DNA from: Mesorhizobium sp. 65-26
GTDB taxonomy: Bacteria; Pseudomonadota; Alphaproteobacteria; Rhizobiales; Rhizobiaceae
Assembly: GCA_001899205.1 (NCBI GenBank)
Contig: MKVL01000012.1
Location: 161,903-225,902 of the forward strand
DNA length: 64,000 nucleotides
Direction: 5' to 3'
Part shown: piece by piece, positions 1 through 7,828 of the stretch
Numbering within the stretch: position 1 is the first letter of the stretch
Layout of the letters: every line of letters starts with the position of its first letter
Notes under the pieces: model-generated
What the model saw: only the letters and a program-made list of their open reading frames with translations
What the model was told of the DNA's origin: nothing
Databases searched by the model: none
Translations under genes and position numbers: made by a program

Positions 1-20
1 CGCCGGCTTTCTCGCCGGCG
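1..20 (-). terminator. GC hairpin just downstream of the OsmC gene
   Basis: A perfect 7-bp stem (CGCCGGC/GCCGGCG) with a 6-base loop begins at the window edge, 20 bases beyond the OsmC stop codon on the minus strand. Any T tract would lie outside the window, so a terminator role is only inferred. Confidence 0.35.
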
Positions 21-40
21 CTGCCCTCACCGTGCCGGCG

Positions 41-466
41 TCAGGCCAGCCTGGCGTCGAGCGAGACCTTGATGGCGCCGAGCGCCTTGGAGACCGGGCA
101 TTCGGCCTTGGCCTTCTCGGCCAGTTCCTTGAACTTCGCCGCGTCGATGCCCGGCACCTTGCCGACCAGCGTGATGGCGCTGCCGGTGATGCCGGTGCCC
201 GGAACCAACGTCACCACGGCCTTGGCGTCGAGCTCGGCGGCGGGCGTGCCGTTCTCGGCCAGGAAATGCGAGAGCTGCATGGCGTAGCAGCCGGCATGCG
301 CCGCCGCGATCAGCTCTTCCGGGTTGGTGCCGGATTTGCCGCTTTCGTCCTGGAAGCGCATCTTGAACGAATAGGGCGAGCCCTTGAGCACGCCGCTCTG
401 TGTATCGAGCGTGCCCTTGCCTTCCGTCAGATTGCCTTTCCAGACGGCGTTCGCGGTGCGGTCCAT
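41..466 (-). CDS. osmC: OsmC-family peroxiredoxin
   Basis: Probable thiol-dependent peroxidase that reduces organic hydroperoxides in the cytoplasm. The 141-residue length fits the family. The first redox cysteine is in AAAHAGCYAM (Cys60) and the second in AECPVSKAL (Cys123), the paired positions used by OsmC/Ohr enzymes. The ATG at 466 is preceded by AAGGAG at a normal distance. The gene stands alone, with the cytochrome b561 gene upstream on the same strand. The N-terminus and the EELIAAAHAGC pattern fit OsmC better than Ohr, but the subfamily is a judgement by eye. Confidence 0.9.
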   Translation of the reverse strand: MDRTANAVWKGNLTEGKGTLDTQSGVLKGSPYSFKMRFQDESGKSGTNPEELIAAAHAGCYAMQLSHFLAENGTPAAELDAKAVVTLVPGTGITGSAITLVGKVPGIDAAKFKELAEKAKAECPVSKALGAIKVSLDARLA

Positions 467-589
467 GAGATGTCTCCTTGCGGTCGCGGTGAAAGTGTTC
501 GTCCGACTATAGCGCGGGCCGGGGCGAAGGCTACGGGCAGCGGCCGAAAAATCACGCGGCAGCCTGCGTCCCGGAGCGCCCTCGGTCTG

Positions 590-1075
590 CTACGACTGCT
601 TCGACGGGAGCATGCGCGCAAGAACGTCGTCGCGACGCAAGCCGTGCCAGGCGGCCGCCGCGACATGAACCGAAATCAGCGCGAGGGTCACGTTCCAGAT
701 GGCCCTGTGAATTCCTGCCATCGGTCCCCAATAGTAGGAAGCGATAAACCCGGTGAGGGCCTGCGCCGCCAGTGCCGCGTAAAGCCCCCAATGGACGAAG
801 GCGGCGGCGCGATCCTGCCAGTTCGACATGCGGGGCGCTTGCCGAAATCCGCGCGCAAGCCGCAAGGCGACCCGCAGTGCGATCAGCACTCCGATCGTCA
901 TGCCGCAATAGTTGTGAACCTTGTGCTGGAACAGGTCCGATGCCGTTGGCGGCAACAGGGGGCTGTGCGTGCGCGGGATCGCCGCCGCGGTCCACCACTG
1001 GGCGATGATCATCAAAACGACCGCCCAATGCAGGACAATCTGGATGTTGGAATATCTGCGCATCTCTTCCTTCAT
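590..1075 (-). CDS. Cytochrome b561-family membrane protein
   Basis: A 161-residue four-helix di-haem cytochrome of the prokaryotic b561 type, probably moving electrons between quinol and a periplasmic acceptor. Hydrophobic segments lie near residues 12-32, 55-72, 90-112 and 125-145. Candidate haem-ligand histidines are in VLHWAVV, HKVHNYCG, FVHWGLY and SVHVAAA, near the segment ends as the family requires. It is shorter than the ~175-180 residues usual for YodB/CybB. A second ATG at 1063 has AAGGA just before it and could be the true start, giving MRRYSNIQIVLHW. The physiological partner cannot be told from context. Confidence 0.85.
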   Translation of the reverse strand: MKEEMRRYSNIQIVLHWAVVLMIIAQWWTAAAIPRTHSPLLPPTASDLFQHKVHNYCGMTIGVLIALRVALRLARGFRQAPRMSNWQDRAAAFVHWGLYAALAAQALTGFIASYYWGPMAGIHRAIWNVTLALISVHVAAAAWHGLRRDDVLARMLPSKQS

Positions 1076-1250
1076 CAGGCAATCATCGCATCCCGCACGT
1101 TTGAGATTTATGAATTGTCCGATCTCCTGGATCGGGCGGGATGTTCATCGAGAACGGGCGAACGAAAAAAGTGCGCGCGAAAATGTCGGCGCGCGCCTCG
1201 GCCGGTCGTCCTGCGGGCGGCCACGGTGGTCGTGGCGCATGGAGGATGAC

Positions 1251-1451
1251 ATGAACCCGCTTGTTTCCCGCAGCCAGGGACCTGCCTGGCAGGTCGCGCC
1301 GGACACCTTCCCTTTCCGCGCATCGGGCCTTGGCCGCCTGCTGGTGGCCCTCGCCATCATTGCCGGCGCTGTCGGCCTTGTCGATCATGCCGCCGCTGGT
1401 TGGCGCTCCGACGCGCCGATCGTGGACATTGAAGCTGGAACCGGGAGATAG
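1251..1451 (+). CDS. Small single-TM protein upstream of YciI
   Basis: A 66-residue open frame with a strong ribosome site (GGAGG six bases before the ATG), ending three bases before the YciI start, so the two are probably co-transcribed. One hydrophobic helix is visible around residues 28-44 (RLLVALAIIAGAVGLV), followed by a short polar tail. I do not recognise a family. A longer in-frame extension upstream to 921 lacks a comparable ribosome site and overlaps the cytochrome gene, so I rejected it. The ribosome site and gene spacing are the only support for its being real. Confidence 0.5.
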   Translation: MNPLVSRSQGPAWQVAPDTFPFRASGLGRLLVALAIIAGAVGLVDHAAAGWRSDAPIVDIEAGTGR

Positions 1452-1454
1452 GTC

Positions 1455-1811
1455 ATGCAGTATGTTTGTCTGGTCTACGGAGAGGAGAGGCTGCTGCACG
1501 AGCTCACCGCCGAGCAGGGCAGGAAGCTCGATGCCGATTCGCTCGCCTATGACAGGGTGCTTGAACAACAGGGAAAGCTGATTATTGCCCAGGCGCTGCA
1601 GCCGGTTCGCACATCGAAGACAGTGCGCCGCCGCAAGGGCAAGCAGCTGGTGACCGACGGGCCGTTCGCCGAAACCAAGGAGCAGCTCCTCGGCTTCGTC
1701 ATGGTCGAGGCCGCTGATCTGGACGAGGCGCTGGCGATTGCCGGCGGCATTCCGCTGGCGGAGCTCGGAACCGTCGAGGTCAGGGCGGTCTACGACATAC
1801 CGGGGTCATGA
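1455..1811 (+). CDS. YciI/DGPF-domain protein
   Basis: A 118-residue YCII-related protein of the DGPF subfamily. The diagnostic block TDGPFAETKEQLLGF is at about residues 66-80, with the ferredoxin-like beta-alpha-beta start MQYVCLVYGEE and the closing VEVRAVYDI. Proteins of this family are common in Proteobacteria and often lie beside ECF sigma factors, but none is seen here. Their biochemical role is poorly known. It follows the small membrane ORF by three bases. Confidence 0.88.
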   Translation: MQYVCLVYGEERLLHELTAEQGRKLDADSLAYDRVLEQQGKLIIAQALQPVRTSKTVRRRKGKQLVTDGPFAETKEQLLGFVMVEAADLDEALAIAGGIPLAELGTVEVRAVYDIPGS

Positions 1812-1925
1812 GCGCCTTGCATCATACTCGCGGCGGGCTGGATCTTTCCACGTCCGCCGCAACCCTGGCGTGTTGAAGCGGTGCCTCGCTTCCCCTATCG
1901 TTGCCGGGAATTCGGGGGATTCGAC

Positions 1926-2456
1926 ATGCCTTTCTTGATTGCAGTTCTTGGCGTGCTGGGGGCAGCCGCCTTCTGGTGGTATCGGTTGAAGATGATGAAC
2001 GAGGCGGCCCAGGAGGTCGCGGACGTCGTCGGACGCGTGCAGGGCAACATCCGCCGCAAGAAGCTGCGCAAGCAGGCGGCGCTTTCACCGCTCACCGCGA
2101 TCGACGATCCGGTCGTGGCCGCCGCGACGCTGATCGCCGCGATCGTTTCCGAACAGGGGCCGATCCTGCCGCAGCGCGAGTCCGTGCTGCGCGATGTGAT
2201 CTCGCAGATCGCCGATTCCCAGAAGAAGACCGACGAGGCGGTCGTCTACGCCAAATGGGCCGTCTCGCAGGTCGACGACACCACGATAACCATCGACAAG
2301 CTGGCGCCGTTCCTGCGCGAGCGGCTGGACCCCGCGGAACGGAACGACCTGCTGGGAATGCTCAATCGCGTCGCCGAAGGCGGCGAGCAGCGTCTGAGGA
2401 TCGCGGACCAGCGCATGCTCCGGCTGCGGCAGAAGCTTGGTTTTGAAGTGAACTAG
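1926..2456 (+). CDS. Membrane-anchored TerB-like hypothetical protein
   Basis: A 176-residue protein with an N-terminal hydrophobic helix (residues 2-16, PFLIAVLGVLGAAAFWW), a basic stretch (NIRRKKLRKQ) and a helical domain whose PVVAAATLIAAIVSEQG segment resembles TerB/DjlA-like domains. The first ATG of the open frame is at 1881; I prefer 1926 because the hydrophobic anchor then begins directly after Met. It is a single gene converging on the UbiH-type gene. The TerB resemblance is suggestive only, and no function is assigned. Confidence 0.75.
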   Translation: MPFLIAVLGVLGAAAFWWYRLKMMNEAAQEVADVVGRVQGNIRRKKLRKQAALSPLTAIDDPVVAAATLIAAIVSEQGPILPQRESVLRDVISQIADSQKKTDEAVVYAKWAVSQVDDTTITIDKLAPFLRERLDPAERNDLLGMLNRVAEGGEQRLRIADQRMLRLRQKLGFEVN

Positions 2457-2484
2457 TCCAGAGCGGGGGACGCCAGCCAGAGGC

Positions 2485-2540
2485 GACAGTTTTTCCTCTG
2501 AACTGCAAACCTCGACCGCTTTGCCGAAAAGTAAACTGTC
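2485..2540. repeat. 8-bp inverted repeat flanking a 40-base spacer
   Basis: GACAGTTT at 2485-2492 and AAACTGTC at 2533-2540 form an inverted repeat in the convergent intergenic region between the TerB-like and UbiH-type genes. It could be a weak bidirectional terminator or an eroded repeat element. Confidence 0.3.
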
Positions 2541-2617
2541 ACCGCGCCTACGCCTGCGTCGACGATCGGTGCGAAGCGTTTCTCGTGTCGCGCCTTACGG
2601 TCAAGGTCACGGCATGG

Positions 2618-2640
2618 ATCCTCGGGTCAAGCCCGAGGAT
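2618..2640. repeat. Dispersed palindrome ATCCTCGGG-N5-CCCGAGGAT
   Basis: A perfect 9-bp stem (2618-2626 with 2632-2640, loop TCAAG) in the 3' region shared by two convergent genes. This palindrome, preceded by GGCATGG, resembles a short dispersed element I recall as common in alphaproteobacterial genomes. It could also act as a terminator for either gene. Confidence 0.55.
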
Positions 2641-2666
2641 GACGATTCAATACCGGTCACTGCCGC

Positions 2667-3926
2667 TCAGATCGCCTCGCCCTTGAGCAGCCTTGGCGTG
2701 TCGCCGGACAGGCCCGAGGCCTGACGGATGAAGAAGTCCTTCAGGCGCGGCATGCGCTCGACGAGGCCGAGGCCGATGTCGCGCACCGTGCGCAGCGGGG
2801 CGATGTCGTTGGAGAACAGGCGGTTCAGCACATCGGTGGTGATGCCCATCTGCACCGTGTCGAAGCGCCGCCATTGCTGGTAGCGCTCGAGCACGTCGAG
2901 GGCGCCGATGTCCTGGCCGAGCCGGTCGGCTTCGACCACCACCTCGGCCAACGCCGCGACGTCCTTGAGGCCGAGATTGAGGCCCTGGCCGGCGATCGGA
3001 TGGATGCCATGGGCGGCATCGCCCGCCAGCGCGACGCGCGGCGCCACGAAGGCCCGCGCCAGCGTCAGGCCGAGCGGCCAGGCCCGCGGCTTGTCGGCGA
3101 CGCGGATCTCGCCGAGCTTCAGGCTGAAACGCTGCTCCAGCTCGTGTTCGAACAGGAACTCGTCGCCGGCCACCAGCTTTTCGGCATCCTCTGTGCGCTC
3201 CACCCAGACGATCGAGGAGCGGTTGGTGCCATCCTGGTCGGGCTTGAGGGGCAGCGTGGCGAACGGGCCCGCGGGGAGAAAATGCTCCTCGGCGCGGCCA
3301 TTGTGCGGGCGCTCGTGCGCGACGGTGCAGACAATGCCGGACTGGCCGTATTCCCACCGTACCGTCTTGATGCCGGCCATGTCGCGCAGTCTTGAGTTCA
3401 CGCCGTCGGCGGCGACCAGCAGGCGCGTGGCCAGCGCCGCGCCGTCGGCGAGATGCACGGTAAGGCTGGCGCCCCGGGTTTCGAAACCCTGCACGGCGAC
3501 GCCTTCGATGATGTCGATGCCGAGCGTTTCGGCGCGCTTGCGCAGGGCACCGTTCAGCGCCTGGTTGGCGACCATATGGGCAAACGGCTCGCCGGGCGCC
3601 ACCTCGCCGTCGAATGTCAGGAAGGTCGGGCGCACCGGGTCGGCGGTGCGTGAATCGGTGACGACCATCTCGGTGATTGCCTGGGCATGCGGCGCGATCT
3701 CGCCCCAGACGCCAAGCTGCTCCAGCATGCGGCAGGCGGCGGCGGCGATGGCCGAGGCGCGGCCATCCTTGCGCCATGCGCCGGCGGGGGCAGCGTCGAC
3801 CACGGCCACGGAAAGGCTGGGGCGCGCCGCCTTCAGCGAGACGGCGGCGGCAAGCCCGACATAGCCAGCGCCCGCCACCAGCACGTCCAGACCCTGTCTG
3901 GCTTCAGCCTTCGTCCTGCGTTCCAT
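2667..3926 (-). CDS. UbiH/COQ6-family FAD-dependent hydroxylase
   Basis: A 419-residue flavin monooxygenase of the ubiquinone-biosynthesis hydroxylase family, which adds hydroxyl groups to the polyprenylated ring during ubiquinone synthesis. The FAD-binding GxGxxG is VAGAGYVGLAAAVSL near residue 15; the DG motif is LVAADGVNSRLRD near residue 170; the second FAD motif is ALAGDAAHGIHPIAGQGLNLGLKD near residues 290-313. Length is typical. Whether it works at C4, C5 or C6 (UbiH, UbiI, UbiF or UbiL) cannot be told by eye. It is divergent from tesB across a region holding a dispersed palindrome. Confidence 0.9.
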   Translation of the reverse strand: MERRTKAEARQGLDVLVAGAGYVGLAAAVSLKAARPSLSVAVVDAAPAGAWRKDGRASAIAAAACRMLEQLGVWGEIAPHAQAITEMVVTDSRTADPVRPTFLTFDGEVAPGEPFAHMVANQALNGALRKRAETLGIDIIEGVAVQGFETRGASLTVHLADGAALATRLLVAADGVNSRLRDMAGIKTVRWEYGQSGIVCTVAHERPHNGRAEEHFLPAGPFATLPLKPDQDGTNRSSIVWVERTEDAEKLVAGDEFLFEHELEQRFSLKLGEIRVADKPRAWPLGLTLARAFVAPRVALAGDAAHGIHPIAGQGLNLGLKDVAALAEVVVEADRLGQDIGALDVLERYQQWRRFDTVQMGITTDVLNRLFSNDIAPLRTVRDIGLGLVERMPRLKDFFIRQASGLSGDTPRLLKGEAI

Positions 3927-3952
3927 CTTTCCTGTCCTTTCGTGCCGGCCAG

Positions 3953-4022
3953 AGCATGATGCCGAAAAGTGTGAAGCGGTTTTCTCTGGATAAAGCGCGG
4001 AGCGCTTTCCCTGACATCATGC
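3953..4022. repeat. Dispersed rhizobial palindrome (GCATGATG element), copy 1
   Basis: GCATGATG (3954-3961) pairs with CATCATGC (4015-4022), with CCGAAAAGTGTGAAGCGG inside. A second nested stem, AAAGCGC/GCGCTTT (3992-4008), follows. Copies of the same element lie at 49952-50000 and 51641-51684. It sits in the divergent UbiH/tesB promoter region, so it may influence or insulate both promoters. Confidence 0.7.
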
Positions 4023-4108
4023 CCTATCTTTTTGCCCCGGGTTTCACCCTTGACGGCCCGCCCATCCTGTCGGAAACCCGCCGATGGTAATCGCGGCGAG
4101 GTCATCAA

Positions 4109-4966
4109 ATGACGGTCATGGACGAACTTCTGCGCATTCTCGACCTCGAGCAGCTGGAACACAATCTGTATCGTGGTCGCAGCCCGCAGGTCGAATGGCA
4201 GCGCGTGTTCGGCGGCCAGACCATCGCCCAGGCGCTCATCGCGGCGCAGCGGACCGTCGAGCCGGACCGCCACGTCCATTCGCTGCACGGTTATTTCATG
4301 CGGCCGGGCGACATCAAGGTGCCGATCGTCTACGAGGTCGACCGTATCCGCGACGGACGCTCCTTCACCACGCGCCGGGTTCTGGCGGTTCAGCACGGGC
4401 AGGCGATCTTCTCGCTCGAGGCGTCGTTCCAGCTCGACGAGAAAGGCCTTGAGCACCAGTTCGCGCTGCCGGATGGCGTTCCGCCCCCGGAAGGGCTGAA
4501 GACCCAGCGGCAGCTGCTGGAGAACGCCTTGCACGTGCCGGAAGCCGTTCGCCGCTTCTGGGCCCGGGAACGGCCATTGGAACTGAGGCCGGTCAATCTC
4601 GAACACTACGAGAGCCGCGACAAGCTGCCGCCACGGCAGAATGTTTGGATCAGGCTCGCCGGTCCGGTTCCCGACGACCGCGCGCTGCAATCGGCGCTGC
4701 TTGCCTATCTGTCCGACATGACGCTGCTCGATACCTCCACCTTCGCGCATGGCAGGGGCCTGTTCGATCCCGATATCCAGGCCGCCAGCCTCGATCATTC
4801 GATGTGGTTCCACAGGCCGCACCCGCTCGACGACTGGCTGCTCTACACGCAGGACAGCCCGTCGAGCTCCGGGTCGCGCGGCTTCAGCCGCGGCACGCTC
4901 TACGCCCGCGACGGCACGTTGATTGCCTCGGTCGCCCAGGAAGGGCTGGTGCGGCTGCGGCGCTGA
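4109..4966 (+). CDS. tesB: Acyl-CoA thioesterase II
   Basis: A 285-residue double-hotdog thioesterase of the TesB family, hydrolysing acyl-CoA to free fatty acid and CoA. Typical blocks are visible: YRGRSPQVEWQRVFGGQ near the start, HSLHGYFMRPGD near residue 62, and SLDHSMWFHRP plus DDWLLYTQDSPSS in the second hotdog, where the Asp/Thr/Gln catalytic network lies. GAGG stands seven bases before the ATG. It lies directly upstream of glnK-amtB but with a 345-base gap, so it is a separate transcript. Confidence 0.93.
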   Translation: MTVMDELLRILDLEQLEHNLYRGRSPQVEWQRVFGGQTIAQALIAAQRTVEPDRHVHSLHGYFMRPGDIKVPIVYEVDRIRDGRSFTTRRVLAVQHGQAIFSLEASFQLDEKGLEHQFALPDGVPPPEGLKTQRQLLENALHVPEAVRRFWARERPLELRPVNLEHYESRDKLPPRQNVWIRLAGPVPDDRALQSALLAYLSDMTLLDTSTFAHGRGLFDPDIQAASLDHSMWFHRPHPLDDWLLYTQDSPSSSGSRGFSRGTLYARDGTLIASVAQEGLVRLRR

Positions 4967-5650
<684 letters not shown>

Positions 5651-5681
5651 GCGGCGAACACGTATTCCAATGGAGAGTTCA

Positions 5682-7031
5682 ATGACCATTCCTTCCACAT
5701 TGAAGACGACGGGACGCGCGGCCCTGGGCTCGCTCGTCCTCGGTCTGCTGGGCACCGTCGCCGCGCTGGCGCAGGAGGCCGCTCCGGCCGCCGCTGCCGC
5801 CGCCCCCGCCACGCCGGCCCCGGCGCTCGACGCCGGCAACACCGCATGGATGCTCACTTCCACCGCGCTGGTGCTGATGATGACCATTCCGGGCCTGGCG
5901 CTGTTCTACGGCGGCATGGTGCGCAAGAAGAACGTGCTCGCCACCATCATGCAGAGCTTCGCCATCACCTGCCTGGTGACGGTGCTGTGGTTCATGTTCG
6001 GCTATTCGCTGGCCTTCTCGGACGGCGGCAGCCTCAACAAATTCATCGGCGGCCTGTCGAAGGCCTTCCATCACGGCATCACAGTCTCGACGCTGTGGGC
6101 GCCGGGCGTGGCGAACATTCCTGAATTCGTCTTCTCGATGTTCCAGATGACCTTCGCCATCATCACGCCCGCCCTCATCGCCGGCGCCTTCGCCGAACGC
6201 ATGAAGTTCTCGGCGCTGCTCATCTTCATGGGCCTGTGGCTGGTCTTCGTCTACGCGCCGATCGCCCACTGGGTGTGGGGCGGAGGCTTCCTCGGCACGG
6301 CCGGCGTTCTCGACTTCGCCGGCGGCACGGTCGTCCACATCAACGCCGGTGTCGCGGGCCTCGTCTGCGCGCTCGTTCTCGGCAAGCGCGAGGGCTACGG
6401 CACCACCAACATGGCGCCGCACAACCTCGTCTACTCGGTCATCGGCGCTTCGCTGCTGTGGGTCGGCTGGTTCGGCTTCAATGCCGGTTCGGAACTGGCG
6501 GCCGACGGCCTGGCCGGCGCCGCGATGATGAACACGCAGGTCGCCACCGCCGCGGCGGCGCTGGCCTGGATGTTCGCCGAATGGATCGTCGCCAAGAAGC
6601 CTTCGGTGCTCGGCATCATCTCCGGCGCCGTTGCCGGCCTGGTCGCGATCACGCCGGCTTCCGGCTTCGTCAACCCGACCGGCGCCTTCATCATCGGCAT
6701 CATCGCCGGCGTGGTCTGCTACATCTCGGCGGTCAAGGTGAAGCACGCTCTGGGCTATGACGACTCGCTCGATGCCTTCGGCGTGCACGGCGTCGGCGGC
6801 ATCGTCGGCGCGCTGCTCACCGGCGTGCTCGCCGATCCGGCGATCAACAGCCTCGGCAAGGATGCTTCCGTCGTCACCCAGCTCTACGGCATCGCCTTCA
6901 CCATCCTGTGGACCGCGATCGTCACCTTCGTGATCCTCTACATCGTCAAGGCGCTGGTCGGCCTGCGTCCGACCACCCAGGAAGAAGTCGAGGGTCTCGA
7001 CATCACCCAGCACGGCGAGGTGGTTCCGTAA
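5682..7031 (+). CDS. amtB: Ammonium transporter AmtB
   Basis: A 449-residue inner-membrane ammonium channel. It begins with a cleavable-looking signal (basic GR, then ALGSLVLGLLGTVAALAQ) followed by an Ala/Pro linker and eleven membrane helices. The twin pore histidines are in GGTVVHINAGVAG and GVHGVGGIVGAL, and the FYGGMVRKKN block after the first helix is typical. Start 5682 is preferred to 5670 because GAGAG lies just upstream. It is regulated with glnK, from the sigma-54-like promoter, and is closed by a 12-bp hairpin at 7048-7079. Confidence 0.97.
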   Translation: MTIPSTLKTTGRAALGSLVLGLLGTVAALAQEAAPAAAAAAPATPAPALDAGNTAWMLTSTALVLMMTIPGLALFYGGMVRKKNVLATIMQSFAITCLVTVLWFMFGYSLAFSDGGSLNKFIGGLSKAFHHGITVSTLWAPGVANIPEFVFSMFQMTFAIITPALIAGAFAERMKFSALLIFMGLWLVFVYAPIAHWVWGGGFLGTAGVLDFAGGTVVHINAGVAGLVCALVLGKREGYGTTNMAPHNLVYSVIGASLLWVGWFGFNAGSELAADGLAGAAMMNTQVATAAAALAWMFAEWIVAKKPSVLGIISGAVAGLVAITPASGFVNPTGAFIIGIIAGVVCYISAVKVKHALGYDDSLDAFGVHGVGGIVGALLTGVLADPAINSLGKDASVVTQLYGIAFTILWTAIVTFVILYIVKALVGLRPTTQEEVEGLDITQHGEVVP

Positions 7032-7047
7032 GGGGCTCTCGCCAGAA

Positions 7048-7079
7048 GGGACCGGCGGCCCCCTTCCGCCGCCGGTCCC
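7048..7079 (+). terminator. 12-bp hairpin after amtB
   Basis: GGGACCGGCGGC pairs perfectly with GCCGCCGGTCCC around an 8-base loop, 17 bases after the amtB stop. It lacks a T run, so it may stabilise the 3' end or act with Rho. Confidence 0.6.
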
Positions 7080-7174
7080 TATCGACCTCATGCAATTCCC
7101 CGCGGAAAACCGCCGCGCACTTCCGGAATTGCTTTCGTAATCCCGTCGTGACCTCCGCAAGGGGTTCACGCTTT

Positions 7175-7206
7175 GAGGCCCGGACCTGGTCCGGGCCTCC
7201 TTTTTT
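7175..7206 (+). terminator. Rho-independent terminator
   Basis: GAGGCCCGG (7175-7183) pairs with CCGGGCCTC (7191-7199), followed by C and six T residues. This is the best classical terminator in the window. It lies 144 bases beyond amtB and before the 91-residue secreted protein gene. Confidence 0.85.
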
Positions 7207-7346
7207 CCGAGGGGCGACCGGGTCGCCGTGCCCGGACGATCACGTTCACTTGATGCCGAAGTCATGAAACGCCGGCGCGGCCGATCCCGAACTGTTGTGA
7301 CGATCGTCGTCTGGGCGGTCGATAAACACAGGGAAGGAACCGACCC

Positions 7347-7622
7347 ATGAATCTCAAATACATCGCGCTCGGCGCGCTCGCTCTTTCGATGGTTGGCGGC
7401 GTTGCATTTGCCGGCGCGCTCGACGAGCCGGACAATATGGCGCCGTTCTTCACCGATTCCGGCATGAAGACCATGAAGTCGCAGACCGAATTCAAGGCAG
7501 CCTGGGACGCGACGGCCAAGGACAAGCAGGATTCGATGATGAAGGAGTGCCAGGACGCGGCGATGAGCAAGCCGCACGCCGAGTTCTGCGCCAATGTGAT
7601 GGCGCTTGCCGGCCATAAGTGA
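7347..7622 (+). CDS. Small secreted protein of unknown function
   Basis: A 91-residue protein with a clear Sec signal peptide (MNLKYIALGALALSMVGGVAFA, cleavage expected near residue 22). The mature part is polar, rich in Met, Lys and Asp, with two cysteines (ECQDAA and FCANVM) that could form a periplasmic disulfide. GGAAGG precedes the ATG. I do not recognise a family. It stands between the amtB terminator and the ftsK promoter, so it is probably monocistronic. Confidence 0.75.
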   Translation: MNLKYIALGALALSMVGGVAFAGALDEPDNMAPFFTDSGMKTMKSQTEFKAAWDATAKDKQDSMMKECQDAAMSKPHAEFCANVMALAGHK

Positions 7623-7735
7623 ACGGAGGGATCGGGTTCCAGCGACCCGGTCGATGTGCCGTTTCCGGCGCAATGGCGGCGGGCCCCGGGGCCTGCCGTC
7701 ACTGTCTTTCAGGCAGCGCTGGTAAAAACCCATGG

Positions 7736-7750
7736 TTAATGCGGCCTTAA
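7736..7750. promoter_or_regulatory. CtrA-type box upstream of ftsK
   Basis: TTAATGCGGCCTTAA is an exact TTAA-N7-TTAA match to the CtrA-binding consensus and is embedded in a wider dyad (GGTTAA and TTAACC). It lies 79 bases before the ftsK ATG. CtrA is the cell-cycle regulator of alphaproteobacteria. Confidence 0.65.
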
Positions 7751-7828
7751 CCATCCAGCCTCTAGTCTGGGCGCGAATCCGCCGGTGCGTCCTGCGTCCG
7801 GCAGTCCATCACTGACGGGGATTGAGGC

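Larger units (their letters stand above)
7032..7346. other. Gene-free region after amtB with two hairpins
   Basis: No protein-coding frame is convincing. The region holds two strong plus-strand hairpins, at 7048-7079 and 7175-7206. The ~95 bases between them could be a separate short transcript ending at the second hairpin. Confidence 0.5.

Noticed and set aside
921-1250. An N-terminal extension of the small membrane ORF
   Set aside because: It overlaps the cytochrome b561 gene on the other strand and lacks a ribosome site, whereas the ATG at 1251 has a very good one.
5679-7754. A 691-codon open frame antisense to amtB
   Set aside because: It has no family signature and the composition of a high-GC shadow (Arg, Gly, His and Asp rich). 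The opposite strand encodes an unmistakable AmtB.
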